Notes under the pieces: generated by a model
The model's database searches: none
Told to the model about the DNA's origin: nothing
The model's input: only the letters and a program-made list of their open reading frames with translations
Made by a program: the position numbers and the translations under genes
Origin: Deferribacteraceae bacterium
Lineage (GTDB): Bacteria; Chrysiogenota; Deferribacteres; Deferribacterales; Deferrivibrionaceae
DNA length: 33,766 nucleotides
Assembly: GCA_020054865.1 (NCBI GenBank)
Contig: JAIHAR010000022.1
Span: 1-33,766 of the forward strand
Direction: 5' to 3'
Shown here: one piece after another, positions 9,079 to 17,327 of the stretch
How positions within the stretch are numbered: position 1 is the first letter of the stretch
Layout: each line of letters starts with the position of its first letter

Positions 9079-9117
9079 TTGCAAAACTATAAATATTAAA
9101 GTATAAAAATACAGATG
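9079..9117 (+). promoter_or_regulatory. Candidate leaderless promoter of the lytic transglycosylase gene
   Basis: TTGCAA (9079-9084), a 17-bp spacer, TATAAA (9102-9107), then seven bases and the ATG at 9115. No Shine-Dalgarno sequence is present, so the mRNA may begin at or next to the start codon. Confidence 0.5.
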
Positions 9118-10707
9118 AGAAGATTTATAGTATTTGTGTCTGTCGCTTTTGTTTTGTTTGCCTGCGTACCGATCAAAAAAACGCAAATTTCATATGTACC
9201 AAACACTCAGGCTCCCCAGATGGAGGAAATGTCTGAAAAGCCTAAACCTGCCAAAATCGTAGAAGATTTTTCGCTTGAAAATTTAAAATATCCCTCACCT
9301 GCTATAAATGAATATCTTTTTGATGAAAAAGAGCTTTTTCTAAATTATCAGTACATAGTAAAGTCAAAAGAATATGATATCCCCCCTGTGATAACTCCTC
9401 GAGTCAGATACTATTTAAATATGTATACCAAAAGATATCCCAACACTTTTCAAAACTACCTTGATAGGTCAAACAAATACATATATCTTGTCAAAGACAT
9501 ACTAAGACGTGAGGGGCTTCCTGCTCAGCTTGCGATACTACCGTTTGCCGAAAGCGGCTATGAAACAGATGCATACTCACCTGTTGGCGCAGGTGGGATG
9601 TGGCAATTTATGCCTTCCACAGGAAACATTTATGGACTTGATATCAATTACTGGATTGACGAAAGAAGGGATTTTGAAAAAGCTACAATTGCAGCTGCAA
9701 AGCATTTAAAACATTTATATGAAAACTTAGGTGACTGGTATCTTGCAATAGCTGCGTACAATGCAGGCTTTTATAAGGTATATTCAGGGTTGAAAAAATA
9801 TAAAACAACTGACTTTTTTGAGCTTGCAAAAAAGAGACATTTAAAAGTCGAGACCAAAGATTATGTCCCAAAATTTATCGCTCTTTCCATTATTTACTAC
9901 AATTATCTTGAATATGGCTTTGAGCCGCCATCGACATCTCCGCTGCTTTATGAAAAAATCAATTTAAAACAACCCGTTAACCTCTACGTAATTGCTGATA
10001 TGATAAATACAGACATCGATACATTAAAAGAACTAAACCCTGATTTAAAAAAGCCTATAACTCCACCAAATGACGAGTATAGCCTTAAAATTCCATACGG
10101 AACAAAATCATATTTGTCTGAAAAAATAGCAAAAATGAGCCCAAAAGAATTGTTGAAAGTGAAAATTTACAAAGCAAAGCAAGGTGAATATGTCGAAAAA
10201 ATAGCAAAAAAATTCAATTCTGACAAAAATGATATCATGAAAGTAAATGGACTGAAATACAGCAGAATACTTTATAATACTTACCTTTTCATCCCGGAAA
10301 AGGATTTTATGAAACAGGCCTATGCGCAAGATTTTATCGATGATGTTAAAATTTATGCACCAAGGGTACATATCGTAAAGAGTGGAGAAAGTCTCTATAC
10401 AATTGCACACAAATATGGGCTAAGTTTGTATGATGTAATCAAGCTTAATAAAGGTATTAACCCAAGACTCATTAGACCTGGCCAGCCGGTTATAGTTTCT
10501 AATGATGAAGACAAAAAGACTGCCAGGAAAAAGAAAAAAACCAATGTAGTCAAAAGAAAACTTCTTGATGGAAAATACACTGTCCAAACAGGTGATACGC
10601 TATGGGATATAGCAAAAGAATTCAATACGTCAGTTGAAAAATTAATGAAAATAAACAACTTAGAAACTGCAGAACTTCACCCTGGGAAAAAATTGACTAT
10701 AAATTAA
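9115..10707 (+). CDS. mltD: MltD-like lytic murein transglycosylase lipoprotein with LysM domains
   Basis: A 530-residue cell-wall enzyme that would cleave the MurNAc-GlcNAc bond of peptidoglycan. A lipoprotein signal ends at the lipobox LFAC (Cys17), placing it on a membrane facing the periplasm. The SLT domain (about 125-260) has catalytic Glu146 in LPFAESGYE, followed by SPVGAGGMWQFMPSTG and AIAAYNAG, the signature of the MltD family. Two clear LysM repeats bind glycan strands (about 416-462, HIVKSGESLYTIAHKYGLS; about 487-530, YTVQTGDTLWDIAKEFN). A weaker repeat lies at about 349-395, and another degenerate one may lie near 288-327. The Lys/Arg-rich linker (466-482) separates the last two repeats. 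No ribosome-binding site is seen. The stop overlaps that of convergent dppC by three bases. Confidence 0.93.
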   Translation: MRRFIVFVSVAFVLFACVPIKKTQISYVPNTQAPQMEEMSEKPKPAKIVEDFSLENLKYPSPAINEYLFDEKELFLNYQYIVKSKEYDIPPVITPRVRYYLNMYTKRYPNTFQNYLDRSNKYIYLVKDILRREGLPAQLAILPFAESGYETDAYSPVGAGGMWQFMPSTGNIYGLDINYWIDERRDFEKATIAAAKHLKHLYENLGDWYLAIAAYNAGFYKVYSGLKKYKTTDFFELAKKRHLKVETKDYVPKFIALSIIYYNYLEYGFEPPSTSPLLYEKINLKQPVNLYVIADMINTDIDTLKELNPDLKKPITPPNDEYSLKIPYGTKSYLSEKIAKMSPKELLKVKIYKAKQGEYVEKIAKKFNSDKNDIMKVNGLKYSRILYNTYLFIPEKDFMKQAYAQDFIDDVKIYAPRVHIVKSGESLYTIAHKYGLSLYDVIKLNKGINPRLIRPGQPVIVSNDEDKKTARKKKKTNVVKRKLLDGKYTVQTGDTLWDIAKEFNTSVEKLMKINNLETAELHPGKKLTIN

Positions 10708-11525
10708 TTGCCAAACTTTTTGGATTTCGGGTCCAGTATATCCCTTAAACCTTCTCCAAGAAGATTATAACCAAGAACAGTTACAAGTATCGCCAATCCT
10801 GGATAAAGGGAAAGCCACCAGGCAAACATTATGTTATCTTTTCCGGAAGTTAAAATATTCCCCCAGGAAGGCGTAGGTGGCTGAACACCAAGCCCAAGAA
10901 AGCTCAGTGCTGATTCAGTCAAAATTGCTCCCGCAACACCCAGCGTAGCAGTCACAAAAATTGGTGAAGCCACATTGGGCAATATATGCTTAAATAAAAT
11001 AATACTATTCTTTATCCCCTGCACTTTTGCAGCAATTATATAATTTCTGCTTTTTACACTCATTGTTTCAGCTCTGACAAGCCTTGCCACCCCCATCCAA
11101 CTCGTAAGCCCAATAATAATCATTACATTTGTCAAAGAGGGTGAAAGAAATGCAATTACAGCAAGAATAAGAAAAAATGAAGGAAAGCAAAGCATTATAT
11201 CTACAAACCTCATTAATATTATATCTACTATACCTCCAAAATAGCCGGCCACAAGTCCAAGGATTGTTCCGATAGCTATTGAAATAAAAACAGCAACAAA
11301 ACCTACAAATATAGAAACCCTTGTCCCATAGACAACTCTGCTAAATACATCCCGTCCAAGTTCATCAGTGCCAAAAATATGCTTTGAAGAAGGTGCCTGG
11401 AAAATTTCCTTTACATTTATAGAAGTAGGGTCATAAGGAGCAATTAATGGAGCAAAAATAGAAACCAAAATAAAAAATACTACTATCACAAGTCCGCAAA
11501 TAAAAAGCAGATTGCCTTTTTTCAC
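10704..11525 (-). CDS. dppC: Peptide/nickel-type ABC transporter permease, DppC/OppC family
   Basis: A 273-residue inner-membrane permease subunit of an oligopeptide-type importer. The N terminus has one helix followed by the family segment PYDPTSINVKEIFQAPSSKH and FGTDELGRDVFSRVVYG. The EAA loop that docks the ATPase is visible (AAKVQGIKNSIILFKHILPN). The C terminus has ESALSFLGLGVQPPTPSWG and GEGLRDILDPK, both typical of DppC. Its ATG overlaps the dppB stop by four bases (ATGA), so the two are coupled. It is the last gene of the long parA-led run. No DppD or DppF ATPase gene follows, so the nucleotide-binding subunits must be encoded elsewhere. The substrate cannot be told from the permease. 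Confidence 0.93.
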   Translation of the reverse strand: MKKGNLLFICGLVIVVFFILVSIFAPLIAPYDPTSINVKEIFQAPSSKHIFGTDELGRDVFSRVVYGTRVSIFVGFVAVFISIAIGTILGLVAGYFGGIVDIILMRFVDIMLCFPSFFLILAVIAFLSPSLTNVMIIIGLTSWMGVARLVRAETMSVKSRNYIIAAKVQGIKNSIILFKHILPNVASPIFVTATLGVAGAILTESALSFLGLGVQPPTPSWGNILTSGKDNIMFAWWLSLYPGLAILVTVLGYNLLGEGLRDILDPKSKKFGN

Positions 11526-12508
11526 CCTGCCCTCTTCTTATATCTGATTCTCGGATCAACAACAGCGTACATAATATCTGCAAGCAGATTACCTAAAAGG
11601 GTCAAAATAGCACCAATAACAAGTATGCCCATAATAACGGGATAGTCGCGCATCATAACAGATTGATAAAAAAGCTGTCCCATCCCAGGAATACTAAAAA
11701 TCGATTCAAATATCACACTGCCACCTATAAGACCCGGGACTGACAAACCTATAATTGTCACTACCGGCAAAAGGGCATTTTTCAATGCATGTTTAAATAT
11801 AATTCGCCCTTCACCAATCCCTCTTGCTCTTGCGGCCACAATATAGTCTTCATTCAGCACATCAAGCATGCTGTTTCTTGCAAATCTGCTAAGACCGGCC
11901 AGCGAGCCGAATACAGATAAAAAAACAGGTAAAAATGCATGTTTTATTATATCAATAATTTTTTCAAATAATGTCATTGATTCAAAGTTATATGAAGTAA
12001 GTCCAGATATTGGTAAAACACCAACAATTACACCAAAATAGTACATACATAAAAGTGCAAGCCAGAAAGTAGGAATGGCAAAACCCACAAAAACAAAGAC
12101 TGTCACTGCTTTATCAAAAATTGTATCCCTCAGATAGGCAGACATCACGCCAAGAGGCAATGCTATTGCAAAAACCAACACCATAGATGCAATATTTAAC
12201 CACAATGTTACAGGAAGTCTCTCCAATATTTTGTCTATTACCTTTTTTCTGTCCTGGGAAAAGGACTCACCAAAATCAAATTTAACAAATTTTTTGAGCC
12301 ATAAAAAATACTGGATGTAAACAGGTTTATCCAGATTGTACATCTTGATAAACTTTTCCCTTGCTGTTTCGGATATTTTTGGATTCATTGAAGACAAAAA
12401 CTGAGTGGGGTCCCCCGGAGCAAGATGCACCACTACAAAACTGATAAAGGTAATACCTATTATAAGCGGTACCATCCCAAAAAGCCTTCTTATCAGATAT
12501 AGCAGCAT
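11522..12508 (-). CDS. dppB: Peptide/nickel-type ABC transporter permease, DppB/OppB family
   Basis: A 328-residue permease, partner of DppC. The N terminus MLLYLIRRLFGMVPLIIGIT and FVVVHLAPGDP are diagnostic of DppB/OppB. The EAA loop is AARARGIGEGRIIFKHALKN. The C terminus has ESIFSIPGMGQLFYQSVMMR and ADIMYAVVDPRIRYK. The start is 7 nt after the stop of the binding-protein gene, with a modest AGGT ribosome-binding site, so the gene is co-transcribed. Length and topology are normal. Confidence 0.93.
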   Translation of the reverse strand: MLLYLIRRLFGMVPLIIGITFISFVVVHLAPGDPTQFLSSMNPKISETAREKFIKMYNLDKPVYIQYFLWLKKFVKFDFGESFSQDRKKVIDKILERLPVTLWLNIASMVLVFAIALPLGVMSAYLRDTIFDKAVTVFVFVGFAIPTFWLALLCMYYFGVIVGVLPISGLTSYNFESMTLFEKIIDIIKHAFLPVFLSVFGSLAGLSRFARNSMLDVLNEDYIVAARARGIGEGRIIFKHALKNALLPVVTIIGLSVPGLIGGSVIFESIFSIPGMGQLFYQSVMMRDYPVIMGILVIGAILTLLGNLLADIMYAVVDPRIRYKKRAG

Positions 12509-12515
12509 AGTTTAC

Positions 12516-14156
12516 CTATTGTGTAAAAAAATACTTCCGGTTTTCTTTCTGTACATACCACCTTATAAAGTTATGCATCAGCCCAGCCGGCGCAGGTTCA
12601 ATATTTTCAAATCTATTGCTGAGAGCAATAAGCGATTCCCCTACATATAAAAAAGTATAAGGCTGCTCTTCAGCCAGAATCTCCTGAATTCTGTCATACA
12701 TCTTTTTCCTTTTATCAAAGTCAAACTCTACCCTCGCATCTTGAATCAGTTTATCTACTTCGGCATTCTGGAAGCATATAAAGTTTAAATTTTTCCCTTC
12801 ACATCTTGATGAATGCCATATATCGTACAAATCCGGCTCAAGGGGGATAGTCCATCCCAATATCACAGCATCGAAATTTCTTTTATCTATATATTCATTT
12901 ATGAATGTTGCCCATTCAAGAATCCTTATATCAACCTTTACACCAATTTTTGCCCAGCTGTTTTGCAATATTTCAGCCACCATGCTCCTTGAAGAGTTAC
13001 CTTGATTTGTTATAATCGTAAACTTTAACTTCAAATTTCCTTTTTCCAGGATACCATCACCATCTTTGTCAACAAAACCTGCTTCAGATAAAAGTTTTTT
13101 TGCCTTTTCAAGATTGTAGTCATATTTCTTAACGTCAGGATTATACCATGGGCTTGTAGGTTTGTACGGTCCGGTCGCCCTTGTGCCTAATCCAAACAAC
13201 GCTCCTTCAATTATATCGTCTTTTGGTGTTGCATAAGTCAATGCCTGTCTGACCCTTTTATCCTGAAACAATGGATTTTTCAGATTGTAGCCAACGTATG
13301 TGTAAGAATTTGAAAGATATTTGTATTTATTGTACCTCTCTTTAAATCTGGGATTGTCTGTTTGTTTTGCATACTGCAAAGGGCTAAGCCCCATCAAATC
13401 AATAGTCCCGTTTAAAAGCTCCAGAAACATTGTAGCCGAGTCGGGGATAATCCTGAAAATATACCTTTCTATATTGGGTGAGCCTTCGAAATAGGAAGTA
13501 TTTGCCACTAAAGTAATTGAATCCCCAGGCTTCCATTCAAAAAATTTATAAGGACCTGTCCCGACAGGTTTTCTTTGTAATGGAGATTTCGTAATTTCAA
13601 CACCTTTTAAAAGATGGGAAGGCAATATGGAAGTAGTCCAACTTGCAAGCGCCGGAGCGTAAGGAACTTTGTAAAAAACTTTTACAGTGTAATTATCGGG
13701 TATTTCAACACGTTCAATTAATCTGAAATCAGAGTCATAAGCTGTGGGTGTCTTGTCATCAACAATAAGCTCATATGTAAATTTCACATCTTCTGAGACA
13801 AAAGGAGCTCCATCATGCCATTTTACCCCTTTTCTCAAGTGGAATGTAATTATTTTTTTATCTTCCGATACCTCGTAGCCTTCAGCAAGATCGCCGGTAA
13901 GCTTTAAATCTTTATCATACTTCAATAATCCGTTGTAGATAAGACCGGCAACAGAATGCGAAGAGCTATCTGTGGCAAGAATTGGTATCAGATTGCTGGC
14001 ATCCCCTATCGAACCTTCAACAAGGGCATCGCCAAATTTACTGTCAGAAACGTTGGACTGCCCATTTGACAAACCTTCATTTTTTGCCGAATTATCAGAG
14101 CAGCCAGATATTAAAACTATTAAAAAAAGCAGTAAAAGGCTTGCAAGCCTCTTCAT
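12516..14156 (-). CDS. Peptide-type ABC transporter substrate-binding lipoprotein (SBP_bac_5)
   Basis: A 546-residue extracytoplasmic binding protein. The signal ends at the lipobox LISGC (Cys19), so the mature protein is a lipoprotein. The family-5 fold is clear from SIGDASNLIPILATDSSSHS, YNGLLKYDKDLKLTGDLAEG, the cluster signature KKIITFHLRKGVKWHDGAPF, KPVGTGPYKFFEWKPGD and the YVGYNLKNPLFQDKRVRQAL segment. This family binds di- and oligopeptides, nickel or other ligands; the ligand is not evident here. Its ATG shares one base with the secG stop. It feeds DppB/DppC, encoded immediately downstream. Confidence 0.93.
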   Translation of the reverse strand: MKRLASLLLLFLIVLISGCSDNSAKNEGLSNGQSNVSDSKFGDALVEGSIGDASNLIPILATDSSSHSVAGLIYNGLLKYDKDLKLTGDLAEGYEVSEDKKIITFHLRKGVKWHDGAPFVSEDVKFTYELIVDDKTPTAYDSDFRLIERVEIPDNYTVKVFYKVPYAPALASWTTSILPSHLLKGVEITKSPLQRKPVGTGPYKFFEWKPGDSITLVANTSYFEGSPNIERYIFRIIPDSATMFLELLNGTIDLMGLSPLQYAKQTDNPRFKERYNKYKYLSNSYTYVGYNLKNPLFQDKRVRQALTYATPKDDIIEGALFGLGTRATGPYKPTSPWYNPDVKKYDYNLEKAKKLLSEAGFVDKDGDGILEKGNLKLKFTIITNQGNSSRSMVAEILQNSWAKIGVKVDIRILEWATFINEYIDKRNFDAVILGWTIPLEPDLYDIWHSSRCEGKNLNFICFQNAEVDKLIQDARVEFDFDKRKKMYDRIQEILAEEQPYTFLYVGESLIALSNRFENIEPAPAGLMHNFIRWYVQKENRKYFFTQ

Positions 14157-14476
14157 TATTTGCTTTCTAAAGGTACTTGTGGTGCTGTATTTTGACCGCC
14201 AGCAGGAGCTGCAGTTGCAGGAATCTTATTTGTAATCGATCTACCAGTCCCTTTTGAAGATATAACTGTTAATGCAATTGATGTAAAAAAGAATATGACT
14301 ACAAGAATAGTTGTAATTTTGTTCATCACATTTGCAGGAGAAACCGAGCCGAAAATATCAGATGACCCTGAGCCAAATGCTTCGCTGAGACTCGACCCCT
14401 TGCCTGATTGCAACAACACCGCGATAACCAATAAAATACATACAAAAATATGAAAACCTAAAATAACAGGATACAT
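14156..14476 (-). CDS. secG: Protein translocase subunit SecG
   Basis: A 106-residue small membrane subunit of the SecYEG channel. It has the two-helix topology of SecG: a first helix in the N-terminal 25 residues (FHIFVCILLVIAVLLQSGKG), the conserved cytoplasmic loop (GSSLSEAFGSGSSDIFGS), then a second helix (ITTILVVIFFFTSIALTVI). A low-complexity Pro/Ala-rich tail ends the protein. The ATG lies 8 nt after tpiA with GAGGTGAT before it. The tpiA-secG pair is a common order in many bacteria. Its stop shares one base with the start of the following lipoprotein gene. Confidence 0.93.
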   Translation of the reverse strand: MYPVILGFHIFVCILLVIAVLLQSGKGSSLSEAFGSGSSDIFGSVSPANVMNKITTILVVIFFFTSIALTVISSKGTGRSITNKIPATAAPAGGQNTAPQVPLESK

Positions 14477-14484
14477 TTATCACC

Positions 14485-15234
14485 TCAATAGTTAATTATT
14501 TTTATAAAACTTTCCGCTTTCAAACTTGCGCCACCTACAAGCGCACCATCAATATTCTCCATTGCCATAAGCTCAGAGATATTTTCCGGTTTAACGCTAC
14601 CCCCATACAATATTCTGATACTATCTGCAAGAGCTTTGTTATATTTTTTGGCCAAAAAATTTCTTATTGATTTATGCATGGCTTCCGCGTCGCTGCTGGA
14701 GGCAGTTTTTCCCGTGCCGATAGCCCATACAGGTTCATAAGCTATTGTAATATGATTCATATCTATCTCATCAATCCCTTCAAGACCAAGCCCTACCTGA
14801 GTGTTGACAACCTCCTCATGAACATCTGCCATCCTCTGCTCCAATGTCTCCCCCACACAAAAAATTATCGGGAATTTTTCCTTTACAGCTGTTTTAATTT
14901 TTTTATTAATAAGTTCATCTGTTTCCTTAAATATTATTCTTCGTTCAGAATGTCCCACAATCGAGCCGCTCACACCGATATTTTTCAACATATCGATAGA
15001 TATTTCACCGGTAAAAGCCCCGGACTTTTCATGATGAACATTTTGAGCAAATATTTTCACTCTTGAATCTTTAAGAAGCTTTACAAGCTCAGGCAAATAT
15101 ACAAAAGAAGGTGCAATGATTACCTCTTTTTCACTTTCATCAAAGTCAATACTTTTCAACCGGTTAACAAGTAAAGCAGCCTCCTCAAGGTTAAGATTCA
15201 TTTTCCAGTTGCCAGCAATCAAAGCTTTTCTCAT
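14485..15234 (-). CDS. tpiA: Triose-phosphate isomerase
   Basis: A 249-residue glycolytic/gluconeogenic enzyme interconverting dihydroxyacetone phosphate and glyceraldehyde 3-phosphate. The active-site Lys is in AGNWKMN (Lys11), the electrophilic His in IVGHSERR (His95), the catalytic Glu in AYEPVWAIGTGKTAS (Glu167), and the phosphate loop in LYGGSVKPENI. The ATG at 15234 is preferred; GAGGGG lies just before it and homologues begin MRKALIAGNWKMN. An alternative ATG at 15246 would overlap the end of the bactofilin gene and add four residues. All catalytic residues are intact. Confidence 0.96.
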   Translation of the reverse strand: MRKALIAGNWKMNLNLEEAALLVNRLKSIDFDESEKEVIIAPSFVYLPELVKLLKDSRVKIFAQNVHHEKSGAFTGEISIDMLKNIGVSGSIVGHSERRIIFKETDELINKKIKTAVKEKFPIIFCVGETLEQRMADVHEEVVNTQVGLGLEGIDEIDMNHITIAYEPVWAIGTGKTASSSDAEAMHKSIRNFLAKKYNKALADSIRILYGGSVKPENISELMAMENIDGALVGGASLKAESFIKIINY

Positions 15235-15235
15235 T

Positions 15236-15604
15236 TTACCCCTCATTTTCTGAAGATGTTTTTGTCTTACTCATAACACATTGCCCATCAAAAATAACAC
15301 CATCTTCAATGACAATTGACGGCGTGTAAATAGTTCCTTTTACATTTGCGGGCTTTAAAAGCTCTACCTTGCTTTCTGCCCTTATTGTCCCGTCAAAATT
15401 TCCTGAAATTTTTACCACTCCGGCTTCAATTTCTGCCTTTACACTCCCGGAATTGGCAATAACAAGTGTGTCTTTGGTCTTGACATGCCCTTCAAAATCC
15501 CCGTCAATTCTCACAAGTCCGTCAAAAAGCAATGTTCCGTTGAATTTAGTATTTTTTCCCAAAAAGGCATTGATATCAACAGATTCGTTTTTAGGTTTAA
15601 TCAT
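15236..15604 (-). CDS. Bactofilin (polymer-forming cytoskeletal protein)
   Basis: A 122-residue bactofilin, a nucleotide-independent filament-forming protein with a right-handed beta-helix core. The core runs from about 15 to 105 with repeating short strands (NGTLLFDGLVRIDGDFEGHV, VKISGNFDGTIRAESKVELL, KGTIYTPSIVIEDGVIFDG). Short disordered tails flank it. The N-terminal MIKPKNESVDINAFLGKNT resembles the membrane-targeting or partner-binding tail of many bactofilins. The start overlaps the parB stop by four bases (ATGA), and AAGGGGA lies before it. In Myxococcus xanthus, bactofilin scaffolds position the ParABS machinery; direct parAB-bactofilin linkage here suggests, but does not prove, a similar role. 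Confidence 0.92.
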   Translation of the reverse strand: MIKPKNESVDINAFLGKNTKFNGTLLFDGLVRIDGDFEGHVKTKDTLVIANSGSVKAEIEAGVVKISGNFDGTIRAESKVELLKPANVKGTIYTPSIVIEDGVIFDGQCVMSKTKTSSENEG

Positions 15605-16449
15605 ATTTGTCCCCTTAAATGGTTTATAATTGTGTCCAGCTCTTCATTAGAGCTATATTTTATCTCTATTGTGCCCCCTTTTTTGCCTGTTCGTATATTG
15701 ACTTTTGTTTTGAAAAAAGATTCAAATTCTTTCTTTATTGACTCTACAAAAATATCAGCTCCTGAATTTTCCATCTTTTTTACTGGAGAAGTTTTTATTC
15801 TTTTGACAAGATTTTCTGTTTCCCTTACACTAAGCTTCTTTTTGACAACAGTATTAAAAGCTTCCATAACCTTTAAATGGTCGTCAAGCCCAAGCAATGC
15901 CCTTGCATGCCCTTCAGAAATAATATTTTTAGAAAGGGCTTCTGTTATCTCATGGGGAAGTTTCAAAAGTCTTAAAATATTTGCGACAGCACTTCTACTT
16001 TTCCCAACAATCTTTGAAAGCTCTTCCTGGGTATATGAAAACTTTTCCATAAGACTTTTATATGCATTTGCAACTTCAATTGGGTTTAAATCTTCCCTTT
16101 GAATATTTTCAATCAATGCAAGTTCAAGACGCTCTTTCTCATCGTTTATATCTTTTATAATAACAGGAATTTTCTTAAGGCCAGCAAGTCCGCAAGCCCG
16201 CCACCTTCTCTCACCTGCGATTATAAGATATTTATCTTCATGCTTTGTAACAACAATAGGCTGAATCAACCCTTTACTTTTTATCGAATCAGCTAATTCG
16301 TTAAGCTTTTCAGAATCAAATATCCTTCTGGGTTGTTTTTCATTTGGAACAATATCAGTAATATCAAGCTCTATAGGTGATTTTCTATTTACCGAATTAT
16401 CTTTTGGAATGAGACTTTCAAGCCCTCTACCTAACGGATTTTTTCTCAT
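15601..16449 (-). CDS. parB: Chromosome-partitioning protein ParB (Spo0J)
   Basis: A 282-residue ParB CTP-binding clamp. The N-terminal MRKNPLGRGLESLIP is the ParA-stimulating peptide. The ParB/sulfiredoxin-like domain (about 25-115) holds the GERRWRA CTP-binding box (79-85) and ENIQRED (114-120). The helix-turn-helix that reads parS follows (about 135-165, EELSKIVGKSRSAVANILRL). The C-terminal 60 residues form the dimerisation end. The gene begins 23 nt inside parA. The normal target would be parS (consensus TGTTTCACGTGAAACA); I did not find a copy by eye in the window. Confidence 0.95.
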   Translation of the reverse strand: MRKNPLGRGLESLIPKDNSVNRKSPIELDITDIVPNEKQPRRIFDSEKLNELADSIKSKGLIQPIVVTKHEDKYLIIAGERRWRACGLAGLKKIPVIIKDINDEKERLELALIENIQREDLNPIEVANAYKSLMEKFSYTQEELSKIVGKSRSAVANILRLLKLPHEITEALSKNIISEGHARALLGLDDHLKVMEAFNTVVKKKLSVRETENLVKRIKTSPVKKMENSGADIFVESIKKEFESFFKTKVNIRTGKKGGTIEIKYSSNEELDTIINHLRGQI

Positions 16450-17209
16450 TAATCCTTCCTAAAAGCTCTTTGGCAAGCTCAATATAGCTTTCTGCCCCTT
16501 TACATTTTATATCATAATCAATTATAGGCTGCCCATAGCTCGGCGCTTCACTTAGCTTAACATTTCTTGGAATTATGGTTTTAAGCAGTTTTTCCCTAAA
16601 ATAGCTCCTGACCTGTTTATATACCTCTTTTGAAAGGTTGTTTCTCGGATCATACATAGTAAGTAAAATACCCTCAAGCTCCAAATCCTGGTTTAAACTT
16701 TCCCGTATAAGTTTTACTGTATTTAAAAGCTGGCTCAAACCTTCAAGTGCATAATATTCACACTGAAGAGGTATCAAAACACTGTCAGCTGCAGTAAGTG
16801 AATTTACTGTCAAAAGCCCCAATGAAGGGGGGCAGTCAATTATTATTACATCATAATTGTCTTTTACATTTTCAAGACATCTTTTAAGTCTTGTCTCCCT
16901 TGATAAAACAGTCACCAACTCAATCTCTGCTGCAGTAAGGTCAATTTTACTCGGGACAAGGGATAAGTTTTCGATTTTTGTATCAAGAATAATATCACTC
17001 AGAGAAGCATTGCCAATAATAATATCATAAACACTCTTTTCAAGCTCGGAAGGTATAAACCCAAGCCCGCTTGTAGCATTCCCCTGAGGGTCCATATCCA
17101 CCAGTAAAACCCTTGCCTCAGCAAAAGCCAAGGCTGCAGCAAGATTAACACTTGTTGTAGTTTTACCAACGCCACCTTTTTGATTTGCAACTGCTATAAT
17201 TTTTCCCAT
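16427..17209 (-). CDS. parA: Chromosome-partitioning ATPase ParA (Soj)
   Basis: A 260-residue ParA-family ATPase of the short chromosomal type without an N-terminal HTH. The deviant Walker A is QKGGVGKTTTS (Lys11, Lys16), the A' motif is LLVDMDPQGNATSG, and the Walker B is DVIIIDCPPSLG. ParA dimers on the nucleoid pull ParB-parS complexes apart. The start at 17209 (MGKIIAVANQKGG) matches homologues; an ATG four codons upstream (17221) is also possible and neither has a convincing ribosome-binding site. It heads an eight-gene run that includes parB, a bactofilin, tpiA, secG and peptide-uptake genes. Confidence 0.95.
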   Translation of the reverse strand: MGKIIAVANQKGGVGKTTTSVNLAAALAFAEARVLLVDMDPQGNATSGLGFIPSELEKSVYDIIIGNASLSDIILDTKIENLSLVPSKIDLTAAEIELVTVLSRETRLKRCLENVKDNYDVIIIDCPPSLGLLTVNSLTAADSVLIPLQCEYYALEGLSQLLNTVKLIRESLNQDLELEGILLTMYDPRNNLSKEVYKQVRSYFREKLLKTIIPRNVKLSEAPSYGQPIIDYDIKCKGAESYIELAKELLGRINEKKSVR

Positions 17210-17264
17210 AACTTTATACATTTAAATTATTAATACCCAAAAATCAAGTTAAACAAGGTTTGTA

Positions 17265-17300
17265 TAAATATATTTTTAGACAAAAGTTGTCAAAACTTTT
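17265..17300 (-). promoter_or_regulatory. Candidate parA promoter with -35 inside an inverted repeat
   Basis: Read on the minus strand: TTGACA (17293-17288), then TATATT 15 bp on (17272-17267) or TATTTA 17 bp on (17270-17265). An inverted repeat AAAAGTT-N5-AACTTTT (17282-17300) covers the -35. It could be an operator or simply an AT-rich coincidence. Confidence 0.4.
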
Positions 17301-17327
17301 TTTGCACCCTTCGTTTTTATTCCCCAA

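Noticed and set aside
15601-17300. Classical parS site near parAB
   Set aside because: I looked for TGTTTCACGTGAAACA-like palindromes by eye here and elsewhere in the window and saw none; a computed search would be needed to be sure.
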